This document shows positions 10,501-19,742 of a DNA stretch of 64,000 nt, one piece after another. Each line of letters begins with the position of its first letter. The first letter of the stretch is position 1. Position numbers and translations under genes: made by a program. The DNA is from Nonlabens sp. (GTDB lineage Bacteria; Bacteroidota; Bacteroidia; Flavobacteriales; Flavobacteriaceae): positions 216,929 through 280,928 of the forward strand of contig NZ_JAGYKG010000005.1 of NCBI RefSeq assembly GCF_018401815.1. Reading direction: 5' to 3'. Under the pieces are notes generated by a model, which had not been told where the DNA came from, made no database searches, and saw only the letters and a program-made list of their open reading frames with translations.

Positions 10501-11185
10501 CCTGGCTGGTTTTGAAGTGATCGACGTACACATGACCGACTTGATTGCAGGTCGTGAAACTTTAGAAGACGTACAATTTATAGCTGCAGTAGGTGGTTTT
10601 TCCAACTCTGATGTATTGGGAAGTGCCAAAGGTTGGGCAGGGGCCTTTTTATACAATGAAAAAGCAACTAAAGCGTTAAAAAACTTTTTTGCCAGACCAG
10701 ATACTATGAGTATAGGAGTTTGTAATGGTTGCCAACTTTTTGTAGAACTTGGCTTAATTAACCCTAATCACGATGAAAAGCCTAAAATGTTGCACAACAA
10801 TTCTGGGAAGTTTGAATGTAATTTCACCAGTGTAGAAATATCCGAAAACAATTCCATCATGCTAAAATCGCTAGAAGGAAGTAAACTGGGAATATGGGCG
10901 GCACACGGAGAAGGAAAATTCCATTTCCCAAAAGACCGCAAGGCTTACCATATACCAGCAACTTATGGGTACGACAGCTACCCTTCCAATCCTAACGGCT
11001 CAGACTTTAATGCAGCCATGTTGAACTCAGACGATGGTCGTCACCTAGTGATGATGCCACATTTAGAACGTTCTACCTTCTCATGGAATTGGGCGCACTA
11101 TCCTGCTGATCGCAAGAATGATGAAGTCACTCCATGGATAGAAGCTTTTGTGAATGCAAGAGCTTGGTTGGAAAAGAAAAGTTGA
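7541..11185 (+). CDS. purL: phosphoribosylformylglycinamidine synthase (large, single-chain type)
   Basis: Fourth step of purine synthesis: FGAR + glutamine + ATP to FGAM. The 1214-residue chain is the long form that carries the synthetase and its own glutaminase. Visible landmarks: linker S-E-H-C-R-H-K near residue 166; the active-site region A-E-T-H-N-F-P-T near 245; G-G-A-G-H-L-N-C-L-type glycine-rich loop (H-D-H-G-A-G-G-H); tandem AIRS-like halves; and the C-terminal class I glutaminase with G-V-C-N-G-C-Q (nucleophile C1061) and the M-P-H-L-E-R end motif. A palindrome copy within the gene encodes A-F-A-K-A at residues 803-807. It is transcribed alone from its own promoter. Confidence 0.97.
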   Translation: MIHFYGNPSQSVYAVHTQAPISTEDDHKLQWLFADAPKLEADSLSGFFTGPRATTITPWSTNAVEITQNMEIKGILRIEEFHACTADADFDKMLLQKFDGLDQSQFDVRVQPESVLEIDDIPAYNMQEGLSLSDDEIDYLIALSEKLDRKLTDSEVFGFSQVNSEHCRHKIFNGTFIIDGEEMPTSLFKLIKETSKRWPNGIVSAYSDNVAFVEGPQAEQFAPKTAHQPDVYQTSLFDSVISLKAETHNFPTTVEPFNGAATGSGGEIRDRLAGGQGSLPLAGTAVYMTSYSRLNEERPWEKGFEARKWLYQTPMDILIKASNGASDFGNKFGQPLITGSVLTFEHQEGDQNLGFDKVIMQAGGIGYGKKDQALKKTPATGDDIIVMGGDNYRIGMGGAAVSSSDTGALNSGLELNAVQRSNPEMQKRAANAIRGLVESDHNPIKSIHDHGAGGHLNCLSELVEETGGIIDVEKLPIGDPTLSRKELIGNESQERMGLVMDAKDTPILEEIAARERAPLYKVGKVTGDNRFTFSEKDGRSPMDLALEDMFGSSPKTIMDDTTINRTYAPISYDGKDFKLYLYQVLQLEAVACKDWLTNKVDRCVTGRVAKQQTCGELQLPLNNVGVMALDYNGKNGVATTIGHAPVAALIDPAAGSRNAIAESLTNLVFAPLEKGLSGVSLSANWMWPCNNPGEDARLYSAVKAVSDFAIELGINIPTGKDSLSMKQKYPDMDVLAPGTVIISTVGNCDDITNVIEPVLQPQYEAPIYYINMSGDDHKLGGSSFGQTQNKIGDECPTIIDSSAFAKAFNTIQSLIKQGNILAGHDVASGGLITTLLEMCFPSQNIGMELDFSQVGHDMVKVLFAENAGIVLQATDDGVEAELAKTGVPFFKIGTAIDEAVLDINEFIIDVDDMRDVWYETSHLLDQKQSFNGTADERALNYVNQPLEFKFPAHFTGKLPVLPQKRIKAAVIREKGSNSEREMARAMYLAGFEVIDVHMTDLIAGRETLEDVQFIAAVGGFSNSDVLGSAKGWAGAFLYNEKATKALKNFFARPDTMSIGVCNGCQLFVELGLINPNHDEKPKMLHNNSGKFECNFTSVEISENNSIMLKSLEGSKLGIWAAHGEGKFHFPKDRKAYHIPATYGYDSYPSNPNGSDFNAAMLNSDDGRHLVMMPHLERSTFSWNWAHYPADRKNDEVTPWIEAFVNARAWLEKKS
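9946..9961. repeat. dispersed palindrome, copy 4 (inside purL)
   Basis: Perfect core within the coding sequence, read as A-F-A-K-A (residues 803-807). Confidence 0.95.
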
Positions 11186-11534
11186 TAAGGTGAGAACATT
11201 CATACAACCGACAACCATATTATTGCCGACCGATGACGAACCTTTCACCGTGCGGACGGTCTTCCGTCCACATAATCCTTCTGGAAATTGTACAAAAAGA
11301 GACTTGAAAACTTTAGCATATAAAACTGATAATTCCCCAAAAATTAGAACAGTAAGTTAAGTTCAAAAAACATTTATCTTTGTATTATTAACTAAATACT
11401 CTCTTAGGAAAAGTCCACATTAGTTTGAAGACATAAACTATGTATCCATTTTTAAAAATTATTAATAATAAAATGTTGTATTTCAAAAGAATATTCGAAA
11501 AAGCACTAATTAAAACACGCTAAAAAATAATGAT
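11186..11534. other. gap after purL: hairpin, IS3-type end and a promoter
   Basis: No gene was found. The stretch holds an imperfect hairpin at 11251-11272 (GGACGG, TCTT loop, CCGTCC) without a T-run, a solo IS3-like terminal sequence at 11327-11370, and a TATCTTTG -7 element at 11375-11382. The element lies right against the IS end and could drive the secreted-protein cluster through a leader of about 150 bases. Confidence 0.6.
11327..11370 (+). repeat. solo IS3-family left end
   Basis: 44 bases beginning TGATAATTCCCC and ending AGTTCAAAAAA. About 38 of 44 match the start of the dead IS3 element at 13627-13670, in the same orientation. No transposase follows, so this is a leftover end after deletion. 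The two ends flank the 2.3-kb secreted-protein cluster as direct repeats. Confidence 0.7.
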
Positions 11535-11927
11535 ATGAAAAAACTTTTTTTGTTTTTTGTATTAACCATCTCCTTCGTATCCTTTGCACAATCTGTGGGC
11601 ATCAACACCACGTCGCCCGATGCTTCTGCTGCTATAGACATTACCAGTACTACGCAAGGTTTTTTACCACCGCGCATGACAAAAATCGATCGGAATGCTA
11701 TTGCAGCTCCCGCAACCGGTTTGGTGGTGTGGTGTACCAATTGCGGTGTGGCAGGAGAATTGCAATTTTTCAACGGCACGGCTTGGACAAAATCGGGCGT
11801 GTTGCCCGGCACGGCACAAGGGCAGCTGCAGTATTGGAACGGCACCGATTGGGTGGTGATTCCTCCCGGAACCGAAGGGCAAACGCTTACGTACGTCAAT
11901 GGAATACCCACCTGGAGCATAAACTAA
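11535..11927 (+). CDS. secreted protein with the flavobacterial GINTTxPDASAAxDI...LPPRMT N-terminus
   Basis: A 130-residue exported protein. A signal peptide (K-K-L-F-L-F-F, cleavage after F-A-Q at about 19) precedes V-G-I-N-T-T-S-P-D-A-S-A-A-I-D-I and G-F-L-P-P-R-M-T. This segment recurs in many Bacteroidota surface proteins, often ahead of tail-fibre or adhesion domains. The C-terminal half has two Trp-rich N-G-T-x-W repeats (N-G-T-A-W, N-G-T-D-W). It is the intact first member of three consecutive paralogs. Its sequence is visibly more G+C-rich than the flanks, hinting at transfer. It may be a short relic of a larger adhesin; function unknown. Confidence 0.7.
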   Translation: MKKLFLFFVLTISFVSFAQSVGINTTSPDASAAIDITSTTQGFLPPRMTKIDRNAIAAPATGLVVWCTNCGVAGELQFFNGTAWTKSGVLPGTAQGQLQYWNGTDWVVIPPGTEGQTLTYVNGIPTWSIN

Positions 11928-11967
11928 CACAAATGCATATATTGTACAAACGCACCAACTTTAACTC

Positions 11968-13383
11968 ATGAAAAAAATATACCTAATCGTTTTACTATTC
12001 AGTGCCTTTTATTCCAGTGCACAAGTAGGAATAGGCACCACAACACCCGATGGTTCTGCAGCTTTAGACATTTCAAGCACCACGAAAGGGCTTTTACCAC
12101 CAAGAATGTCCACCACAAAGCGAGATAATATTAATGCTAGCGCTGCTGGATTGGTAATTTACAACACCACCACCAACACGCTGGAATATAAAACGGCTTA
12201 AGGATGGGTATCTTATAAAGACATGCCTGATGGAACTGCTGTTGGAGCAATGAACTATTGGGATGGCACCAATTGGGTAAGCATTAGCCCTGGTGCCAAC
12301 GGCGAGGTATTAAAGTTTGTTAATAACGCACCAGCATGGGGAATGGTTGAGGCAACTGTTCCCGATGCGCCAACTATTGTGTCAGCGGTTGCAGGTAATG
12401 GTCAGGCTACAATTACATTTAACGCACCTGCATTTAACGGATATTCAACTATCACATCCTACACAGCTACTTCTTCACCAAATAATATTTCAGATTCTGT
12501 ATCACAATCGGGCGATGGTACAATAACGGTATCTGGTTTAACTAATGGAACATCCTATACCTTTACAATTACTGCTACTAATGCACTTGGCACAAGTGTT
12601 GTTAGCAATGTGTCTCAAGCAGTGATTCCCGACACTGTTCCCGATGCGCCAACTATTGTGTCAGCGGTTGCAGGTAATGGTCAGGCTACAATTACATTTA
12701 ACGCACCTGCATTTAACGGATCTTCAACTATCACATCCTACACAGCTACTTCTTCACCAGATAATATTTCAGATTCTGTATCACAATCGGGCGATGGTAC
12801 AATAACGGTATCTGGTTTAACTAATGGAACATCCTATACCTTTACAATTACTGCTACTAATGCATTTGGTACAAGTGTTGTTAGTAATGTGTCTCAAGCG
12901 GTGATTCCTGGAAATATTTATGATAATTTAGCTACAACAGCTTTCGGAATCGATTATGGGAATAAATCAAAAATTGGTCAACAATTTCTTGCAACGGGTG
13001 GAGGCCAATTAGTACAAGTAGAGGTTAATTTATTTAGAACTAATTCACAATCAGGAACTTTTACTGTAGAGCTTTGGAGTAATATTGCAAATTCTACGCA
13101 TCCTCTAGCCAAACTAGCAACATTAAATTCTTCTGACTGGAGTAATATGCCATTAAATTCAATTACTCCTTATTCCATAACTTCTTTTACTCAAAATTAT
13201 ACCCTTATCGCTGGAACTTATTATTGGTTAGTGGTTAGTCAACCTGCAAATGGACCTGCAGCAAAACGATGGGCTATAAATGGTTCAGGATTAGGACAAA
13301 CTGCAGAATATAATAATAATAACAGCACTTGGACAAATCTTGGTTCTTCGCAAAATTTTGGTGCACGTATTAAAATTAATTAA
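11968..13383 (+). pseudogene. secreted two-FN3-repeat surface protein interrupted by an in-frame stop
   Basis: Second paralog. Codons 1-77 give a signal peptide, V-G-I-G-T-T-T-P-D-G-S-A-A-L-D-I and L-L-P-P-R-M. A TAA at 12199-12201 stops translation, but the same frame stays open to 13383. After the stop come the N-G-T-x-W-type region, two fibronectin type III-like domains of 93 residues each (12355-12912), and a C-terminal jelly-roll-like segment of about 155 residues (I-Y-D-N-L...F-G-A-R-I-K-I-N) resembling choice-of-anchor R domains. In the intact paralog the stop position lies in an N-G-x-x-W repeat, so a point nonsense mutation is the simplest reading. The 3' part could also start at the ATG at 12223 but would lack a signal peptide. 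A sequencing error cannot be excluded. Confidence 0.75.
12355..12912 (+). repeat. 279-bp tandem duplication encoding two FN3 domains
   Basis: Two adjacent 279-bp (93-codon) units at 12355-12633 and 12634-12912, differing at only about a dozen positions. Each begins V-P-D-A-P-T-I-V-S-A-V-A and ends V-V-S-N-V-S-Q-A-V-I-P. Near-identity at silent sites shows a recent duplication or ongoing homogenisation. Confidence 0.9.
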
Positions 13384-13524
13384 AATATATTAGGCATTCA
13401 AAAAAATACTTAATCAATATGATAAAGTATTAAAAAACTGCATTGAAACTAGTTTGCGTAAACGAACACCAAAGATTAAAAGGGCGATACTATATGCTGC
13501 ACCTAAAAAATTATATCTAAATAT

Positions 13525-13629
13525 ATGAAAAATAGTGCAATTTTATTATTACTTACACTATCAATAGTTTCCTATGCCCAAGTAGGAATAGGCACCATGT
13601 CGCCCGATGCTTCTGCGGTTGTAGACTGA
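13525..13629 (+). pseudogene. third paralog of the secreted protein, cut off by the IS3 element
   Basis: 34 codons: signal peptide (M-K-N-S-A-I-L-L-L-L, cleavage near S-Y-A), then V-G-I-G-T-M-S-P-D-A-S-A-V-V-D. The frame ends in a TGA that is itself the first three bases of the IS3 terminal sequence, so the insertion truncated the gene inside its conserved motif. No remainder was found beyond the element. Confidence 0.8.
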
Positions 13630-14391
13630 TCAATCCCCCAAAATTAGGACAGTAAGTTAAGTTCAAAAAAGAACATTAAATTTACTGATATGACACGATG
13701 AAAATTTACTTCAAAATTTAAGACGAAAGTCGTTTTAGAAGCTCTTAAAGAGCAATAAACTACTAAGGAAATTCCAAAACGTTTTGAGATGAGCGTACAG
13801 CAGGTAAATCTATGGAAACGGGAGTTTTTACAAGATGCCTGTACTGTATTTAACAAGGATAAAACTTCTAAGAAGAGTGATAAAGAGCTTAAAGAACAAC
13901 ATCTGTTAAAGGTTATTGGATAGCAAAAAGTGGAACTCGATTTTTTAAAGAACGTCTTGCGGTAAGACCACTACCAACAAAGAGAAAAATGATAAGCAAG
14001 AATCATTCTAAACTACGAATAGCCAAACAATGTGGTCTTCTAGGTATCCATAAGTCTGGATTATACTACAAACCAAAACAAGAAAGTCCGCTTAATTTGG
14101 AATTAATGAAGCTGATGGACGAACAATATAATTACCATCCCTTTAAAGGAGCTACAAGAATGCACACACTTGGCTTACTCTGGATAAGGTTTTGATATTA
14201 ATCATAAACGAGTAGAACGACTCTATTATAATGTTATGGGACTTAGAACTATAATGCCAGGTAGGCATACCACTAAAAGGAACAAGGCTCATAAGACCTA
14301 TCCTTATTTGTTGCGTCATCTAAAAGTTACAAGACCCAATCAAGTGTGGGCAACAGACATCACCTATATACCAATGCAGAAAGGGTTCATG
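13627..14391 (+). mobile_element. decayed, 3'-truncated IS3-family insertion sequence
   Basis: Starts with the 44-base end shared with 11327. OrfA remains are readable from about 13691 (F-K-T-K-V-V-L-E-A-L-K-E ... V-Q-Q-V-N-L-W-K-R-E-F-L ... L-L-K-V-I-G, Q-K-V-E-L-D-F-L-K-N-V-L) but carry TGA, TAA and TAG stops. OrfB begins near 13989 (S-K-L-R-I-A-K-Q-C-G-L-L-G-I-H-K-S-G-L-Y-Y). It shifts frame near 14165 and reaches only the first catalytic aspartate (W-A-T-D-I-T-Y-I-P) before the similarity ends at about 14391. The second Asp, the Glu and the right end are missing, so it is immobile. Confidence 0.85.
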
Positions 14392-14445
14392 GAACAGTTT
14401 TTCGCCGATTGATTGTTGCTAACGCATTTCGTTTGTCGGGTAGTT

Positions 14446-14461
14446 CGCTTTCGCGAAAGCG
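14446..14461. repeat. dispersed palindrome, copy 5 (intergenic)
   Basis: Perfect core extended to TTCGC...GCGAA (14444-14463), about 50 bp beyond the broken right end of the IS3 remnant. Confidence 0.95.
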
Positions 14462-14505
14462 AATTGTTGAACAAGCAGCATTTACAAACCATAATCTATG
14501 TGCAT

Positions 14506-14538
14506 AAAAAGGCCACCGTGCATAATGGTGGCTTTTTA
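14506..14538 (-). terminator. intrinsic terminator of the zinc metalloprotease gene
   Basis: Stem GCCACC/GGTGGC with A-run and T-run flanks and a 9-base loop. Read on the minus strand it lies 18 bp after the metalloprotease stop. One bulged G in the plus-strand arm. Confidence 0.7.
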
Positions 14539-14556
14539 CAATAAAATTAAAACGTA

Positions 14557-17001
14557 TTATTTAGGGTCAAGTATCAAATTAACTCGCGCTATTAAATCAT
14601 CATAATGATAGCGATTTATAGTATTGCTGGAGCTATTCCTTTTTGCTCTTAACGTATTTTGAAGGGTGTTCAATTCACCGCGAACTAATGCTCGCACGTC
14701 ACTTTGTGCAATGTTATATCCTGCACGCGTACTGTTTTGCGTCATTAAATATTCCAATCTATCTACGTAAGCACGTTGCAAGTTTCTTTTATAAATATCG
14801 ATGCCGGCGCTATCAAAAAGGCCTTTACGCGTATCTTGTAATAAGTCTAATGCCGTATAATAATCGGTTGCTACGGTTTCAGCATTAATGAGCCTGCCAA
14901 GTGTATCAAAATCTAATAAACTGTTCAAATGTCTCACTTGAACGTTGCGCATTTTTTCAAAATAACCGTCTGAATCTATGTTTTGAACAATGTTCTTGTC
15001 AACCAACCAGGTAGGTGTGTCAAACACGTTTTCCTTAATCCACTTCACAGATTTTTGTTGGGTTGCTTTTGGAACATTGGAATAAACAGTTCCCTCTTGA
15101 GCTGGTTTCTTCAGGTCCTCATGGACCCCTCCTACATTAGTTACAACATGACCAACATACCTAGAATACACCCCTAGCAGCTCTCCATATAACTCCTCTA
15201 GATCATCGTAATTGTTTGTTTGATCTGAGGTCCAATGAGGTAATTGTTTAATGACATATTTTAGATTCTTAATTCCATATGTGCTTGCTTTCACGGGGTC
15301 ATCCCCTATTGCTTCTGTCTGTGATTGAGGATCAAATCTACTGCTCTGACGACCAAATTTGTACTTTGGATCACCTGCCTTTTCCATGATCCAGTCGTTC
15401 AAGGTCTTTATTTCTTGTTCTGGTGAAGTGGCGTTTGGGATCACCCGATAGCCCCAGTTGGCAGCATAGTGATCATAAGGCCCCATCTGGCGTACAAATC
15501 GTATGTTATCATCACCAGGTTGTGCAATATAGTTGTACCTGGCGTAATCCATAAGACTTGCAGCAATACCATTTTTTTGAGTAAAAGCTCCGTCTCTATA
15601 ATCTTCGACCCGATAGGCATAACTAGCGGCCATATTATGTGGAAAACCTAAAGCATGACCTACTTCATGTGCAATTACTTGACGCATCATTTCTCCTATT
15701 TCTTCAGGCTTGGTGTTTAAGGTTCGAGCACTTGGATTTGCCGCTCCAGTTTCTAATAAATACCTATTCCTATACGACCTCAAATGATTGTGGTACCAAA
15801 TAATGTCACTTTCTATAATTTCTCCACTACGCGGATCGCTCACTGAAGGCCCGACGGCATTACGGGTAGTGCTGGCTACATAACGTACTACGGAGTAACG
15901 AATGTCTTCGGGACTAAATTCTGGATCCTCTTCTTTTGTGGGCGCTTCTCTTGCAATAATGGCATTTTTAAACCCTGCTGTCTCAAATGGCTTTTGCCAG
16001 TCCTCAATACCTTGTTTAATATACTCCTTAAGGTTTTCTGGAGTTCCTGCATCTAAGTAATAGATGATAGGCTTCACTGGCTCTACCAATTCACCTCTTG
16101 CATAAGCCTCTGGATCTTTTGGCTCCAATCTCCACCGACGTATATAGGTTTTTTTATCTGCCTTTAGAGCTGTGCTGGAATAATCGATTTGATCTACGGT
16201 GAAAAAGCCAACTCGAGGATCGTTTAGTCTAGGCTGCATTGGTTCTTTAGGAAGAAGTATCATGGATTGGTTCATCTGCAAACTTATTGACCCCACAGAA
16301 CCGTTAGAAGGTGGCTCGGCAGCGGTATAAGTAACATCTTGTATGACCTCAATATTTTCTGGAAATGATTTTATCGAATTGATAAAACTTCTGTCTTTAT
16401 CTAAGCTACGTACTTTATAGGCGCTTCTCAATCTAGGGCTCAAACCACTTATAGAAGGAACATCTGTACTGAAGAATTGAGTTACGTCAATAACTGTTGA
16501 CGTAGAATCTGCGTCAAAAGCTAGGATATCAAAAGCATATAGAACAGGCTCGTAATTATTAACTTTTACAGAATTATTAATCGCTGCAGTCTCATCTAGA
16601 GCTACTTCAGCATAAGACTTGACTTTTAATAAAATTTTATCTTGGAAACGCTCCCATGAAACTACTTGTTCATTAGTTTTACTTCCTGCGTTCATGTAAC
16701 CACCTCCTAAATTAGAGGGGATTTGAGCGATGCGACTTACCCATAACAGCTCCCTTTTTAAGAGATCGTTAGGTATCTCATAAAAAAAATCAGCTCCTAC
16801 TTGATGGGTTTTAAAAAGACCCTCATCGGTAAGAGCTTCGCTTGTAATAATTTTATCGTAAGATTTGAATTTTGAATTTTTCTTACTGTTTTTTGATGCT
16901 GTTTCGGTAGTAGCATCTGCAACTACTTTTTGAGTTGATTTACAACCACTCACCCCTAAGGTCATCGCCAAGACGAGGCTGGTAAACATTATTTTTTTCA
17001 T
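14557..17001 (-). CDS. zinc-dependent metalloprotease lipoprotein (DUF5117/DUF5118 zincin family)
   Basis: About 814 residues. The ATG at 17001 (M-K-K-I-M-F-T-S) is preferred over 17016 because it begins a clean lipoprotein signal ending V-S-G-C. The metzincin site H-E-V-G-H-A-L-G-F-P-H is at about residue 445, giving three zinc-binding histidines and the catalytic glutamate. The N-terminal half and the post-catalytic half match the layout of the large Bacteroidota family carrying DUF5118, DUF5117 and DUF4953-type domains, which I recall from their length and the R-R-W-R-L-E-P-K-D and D-Y-A-R-Y-N-Y-I-A-Q-P-G-D motifs. Likely anchored in the periplasm or outer membrane. Substrate unknown. Monocistronic with its own terminator. 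Confidence 0.88.
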   Translation of the reverse strand: MKKIMFTSLVLAMTLGVSGCKSTQKVVADATTETASKNSKKNSKFKSYDKIITSEALTDEGLFKTHQVGADFFYEIPNDLLKRELLWVSRIAQIPSNLGGGYMNAGSKTNEQVVSWERFQDKILLKVKSYAEVALDETAAINNSVKVNNYEPVLYAFDILAFDADSTSTVIDVTQFFSTDVPSISGLSPRLRSAYKVRSLDKDRSFINSIKSFPENIEVIQDVTYTAAEPPSNGSVGSISLQMNQSMILLPKEPMQPRLNDPRVGFFTVDQIDYSSTALKADKKTYIRRWRLEPKDPEAYARGELVEPVKPIIYYLDAGTPENLKEYIKQGIEDWQKPFETAGFKNAIIAREAPTKEEDPEFSPEDIRYSVVRYVASTTRNAVGPSVSDPRSGEIIESDIIWYHNHLRSYRNRYLLETGAANPSARTLNTKPEEIGEMMRQVIAHEVGHALGFPHNMAASYAYRVEDYRDGAFTQKNGIAASLMDYARYNYIAQPGDDNIRFVRQMGPYDHYAANWGYRVIPNATSPEQEIKTLNDWIMEKAGDPKYKFGRQSSRFDPQSQTEAIGDDPVKASTYGIKNLKYVIKQLPHWTSDQTNNYDDLEELYGELLGVYSRYVGHVVTNVGGVHEDLKKPAQEGTVYSNVPKATQQKSVKWIKENVFDTPTWLVDKNIVQNIDSDGYFEKMRNVQVRHLNSLLDFDTLGRLINAETVATDYYTALDLLQDTRKGLFDSAGIDIYKRNLQRAYVDRLEYLMTQNSTRAGYNIAQSDVRALVRGELNTLQNTLRAKRNSSSNTINRYHYDDLIARVNLILDPK

Positions 17002-17016
17002 CTGTAAAGGGATCAT

Positions 17017-17523
17017 TAAAATTGTGGAACAAAATAAGGTTTAATTCCCATCTTTAATTTCAGTTTTAAAAAGCTTAACAAAACTCTAAGAATTAAAGAT
17101 GCTTCAATAAGAAGTGTTGGTAACCTATTTGAATGGCGCATTTTAAAATTGATGCTGTTTTTTAGGAACCGAATAAAAACCAATAGTTTTCTTATACTGT
17201 TGGAAACTATAAAAAGGTACTCCTAACTAATGAATATTTATTCAGGAAATGTGAGAGGTATTAAAGAGAGGAAAAAACGAGTTATCGAAAAAGCGGTGAT
17301 CAGCATACAGCAATTATTATGGTCCCGGTTGTGATGTATCCTCTGCAAATCACGTAGTTTCCTTTCTAAAATACTGTTTTACAGTGGTGTAATTTTATTT
17401 GGGTATCAATTACCAATACATCAAGTTTTTATATAAAGTTGTAATGGTTACGCTTTCGCGAAAGCACACCAAAAATACCCCTTTAGAAAACTTAAAATAA
17501 TTGCTCATATCCATAAAGTAGCT
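17017..17523. other. 507-bp gene-free region between divergent metalloprotease and spoT
   Basis: No open frame with coding character was seen on either strand. It contains one palindrome copy at 17451 and presumably the promoters of the two divergent genes. Confidence 0.6.
17451..17465. repeat. dispersed palindrome, copy 6 (intergenic)
   Basis: CGCTTTCGCGAAAGC; the final G is replaced by A. It lies about 70 bp upstream of the spoT promoter. Confidence 0.9.
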
Positions 17524-17531
17524 TAACTTTA
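17524..17531 (+). promoter_or_regulatory. probable -7 element TAACTTTA for spoT
   Basis: Seven of eight match to TAnnTTTG, five bases before the ATG at 17537, which would make the message nearly leaderless. Confidence 0.45.
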
Positions 17532-17536
17532 CTATT

Positions 17537-19738
17537 ATGACTGATGTCGAGATTAAAGAAGAAAATAAAAAGATAGCTAGAGGGTATAAAGACCTGTTAA
17601 AAATTAGCTATCAAATGCTTAACGATGAAGATAAAAAGCTAATTAGAAAGGCTTTTGACATCGCAGTAGAGGCACATGCTCCGCAACGCCGTAAGTCTGG
17701 GGAAGCCTATATTTTCCACCCTATAGCAGTAGCAAAAATAGTTGCTAAACAAATAGGGTTAGATGCCACAGCTATAGCTGCAGCATTGTTACACGACGTT
17801 GTAGAGGATACCAAGTACACCCTTTCAGACATTGAGCGACTATTTGGAGAAACCATTGCGCGTATTGTGGATGGCCTTACAAAAATTGCTCATCTCAAAA
17901 AAGATGCTGATGTCTCACAACAGGCCGAGAATTTCCGTAAAATGTTATTAACACTTAATGATGACATCCGGGTGATTATCATTAAAATAGCTGACCGTTT
18001 GCACAATATGCAAACAATGGACAGCATGCCAGACTACAAACAAGTAAAAATTGCTAGTGAAACCCTTTATATTTATGCTCCTATTGCACATCGATTAGGA
18101 CTTTATAACATTAAGACAGAATTAGAAGATTTAGGTTTAAAGTATACAGAACCAGAGGTTTTTCAGGACATACAGCAATGCATTGTTGAAAGTAAAGAGG
18201 AACAGAAAGCTTATATCAAAAATTTTAGTGAGGTTATTGATGGGAGTTTAAAAAGTGAAGGCTTGGAATATCATATTTTAGGAAGACCTAAATCGGTATT
18301 TTCTATACGCCGTAAGATGCTTAAGCAAGGGGTTACATTTGACGAGGTCTATGACAAGTTTGCTGTACGCATCATTTTTAGGAGTGATCGAGCTAACGAG
18401 AAATTTTTAGCTTGGAAGATATACTCTGTAGTTACCGACCACTTTACCCCGAACCCCGTGCGACTTAGAGACTGGATAAGCTCTCCAAAATCCACTGGAT
18501 ATGAAGCTTTACACATTACCGTAATGGGACCCGATGGAAGATGGGTAGAAGTACAAATTCGATCAGAACGCATGCATGAAATAGCCGAAAAGGGGTATGC
18601 AGCGCATTATAAATACAAACAAGGGAGTAAAGAAGACGGTTTAGAAGAATGGTTAAATAGACTACAAGAAGCACTGGAAAACCAAGATGGAAATGCCATA
18701 GACTTTGTAGAACAATTCAAACTTAACCTCTACAGTAAAGAAATTTTTGTTTTTACACCTGCAGGAGAATTGAAATCCTTACCCAAAGGAGCAACCCCTC
18801 TAGATTTTGCTTTTTCTATTCACACTGAAGTAGGATTGCATACTCGTGGTGCACGAGTTAATGGGAAACTTGTCCCCCTATCTCACGAATTAAAAAGCGG
18901 GGATCAAGTAGATATCATTACTTCCGACAATCAAAAGCCTACTAAAAACTGGTTAGATTATGCGACCACAGCAAGAGCGCGTGCCAAAATAAAAAGTTCC
19001 TTAAAGGAAGATCAAAAAATAGTAGCCGCTGACGGAAAAGAAATTTTGTCAAGAAAGCTCAAATCTCAAAAAATACCTCTTGATGAAACCAGCGTGAATC
19101 AAATGGTCAACTTTTTTAAATTGAAAACCAGTCACGATCTCTTCTTCAGAGTTGGAAATGGAACTATAGATAACAAAGCCATTAAGGAATATGCCAACAG
19201 CCGAAGTAATGCGCTGTATTCCTTTATCAAGAGTAAAATGCGCAAGCCTAAAGAAAATCCAGATTTATACAAACAAGAAATTACTGAAAATTATGATGCA
19301 TTAGTATTCGGAAAAGAAGGAACAAATCTAGATTATACCCTTGCTAAGTGCTGTAACCCAATTCCTGGAGATGCAGTTTTTGGATTTACAACGGTAAGTG
19401 AAGGCATTAAGGTTCATAAAAACAACTGCCCTAATGCGATAAGTCTTCAAAGTAAATTTGCTTATCGAATTATAATCGCTAAATGGATAGATTCTTCTCA
19501 ACGAGAATACAAAGCAGAATTAAAATTAACAGGAATTGATAGAATGGGACTGGTACAAGAAATTACTGGACTTATTTCAAAGAATATGCATGTGAACATC
19601 AGGAACATCTCTTTTAATAGTAATCATGGAATATTTACAGGAGAAATTACCGTTGTGGTACCCAATAAAAACTTGCTGACTTCTCTAATTCAAAACCTTA
19701 ATAAAATAAATGGTATCGATAAGGTATCCAGATTTTAA
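17537..19738 (+). CDS. bifunctional (p)ppGpp synthetase/hydrolase (RelA/SpoT family)
   Basis: Long Rel enzyme of 733 residues that makes and degrades the stringent-response alarmone. Domains in order: HD hydrolase (residues about 45-200) with the intact metal motif L-L-H-D-V-V-E-D-T (H86, D87), so hydrolysis should be active; synthetase (about 240-355) with [12 protein letters not shown] and [13 protein letters not shown] (about 400-460) with F-V-F-T-P-A-G-E-L; a C-terminal linker with C-C-N-P-I-P-G-D; and ACT (about 655-733). It heads the spoT-fur-purA run; fur begins within a few bases of its stop. Confidence 0.96.
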   Translation: MTDVEIKEENKKIARGYKDLLKISYQMLNDEDKKLIRKAFDIAVEAHAPQRRKSGEAYIFHPIAVAKIVAKQIGLDATAIAAALLHDVVEDTKYTLSDIERLFGETIARIVDGLTKIAHLKKDADVSQQAENFRKMLLTLNDDIRVIIIKIADRLHNMQTMDSMPDYKQVKIASETLYIYAPIAHRLGLYNIKTELEDLGLKYTEPEVFQDIQQCIVESKEEQKAYIKNFSEVIDGSLKSEGLEYHILGRPKSVFSIRRKMLKQGVTFDEVYDKFAVRIIFRSDRANEKFLAWKIYSVVTDHFTPNPVRLRDWISSPKSTGYEALHITVMGPDGRWVEVQIRSERMHEIAEKGYAAHYKYKQGSKEDGLEEWLNRLQEALENQDGNAIDFVEQFKLNLYSKEIFVFTPAGELKSLPKGATPLDFAFSIHTEVGLHTRGARVNGKLVPLSHELKSGDQVDIITSDNQKPTKNWLDYATTARARAKIKSSLKEDQKIVAADGKEILSRKLKSQKIPLDETSVNQMVNFFKLKTSHDLFFRVGNGTIDNKAIKEYANSRSNALYSFIKSKMRKPKENPDLYKQEITENYDALVFGKEGTNLDYTLAKCCNPIPGDAVFGFTTVSEGIKVHKNNCPNAISLQSKFAYRIIIAKWIDSSQREYKAELKLTGIDRMGLVQEITGLISKNMHVNIRNISFNSNHGIFTGEITVVVPNKNLLTSLIQNLNKINGIDKVSRF

Positions 19739-19742
19739 AAAT

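Noticed and set aside
9016..10656. several minus-strand ORFs inside purL
   Set aside because: They are antisense shadows of a strongly conserved gene and lack start context.
11327..13670. composite transposon carrying the secreted-protein cluster
   Set aside because: The ends are in the same orientation, neither side has an intact transposase, and no target-site duplication could be seen. Left as a weaker IS-bounded possibility.
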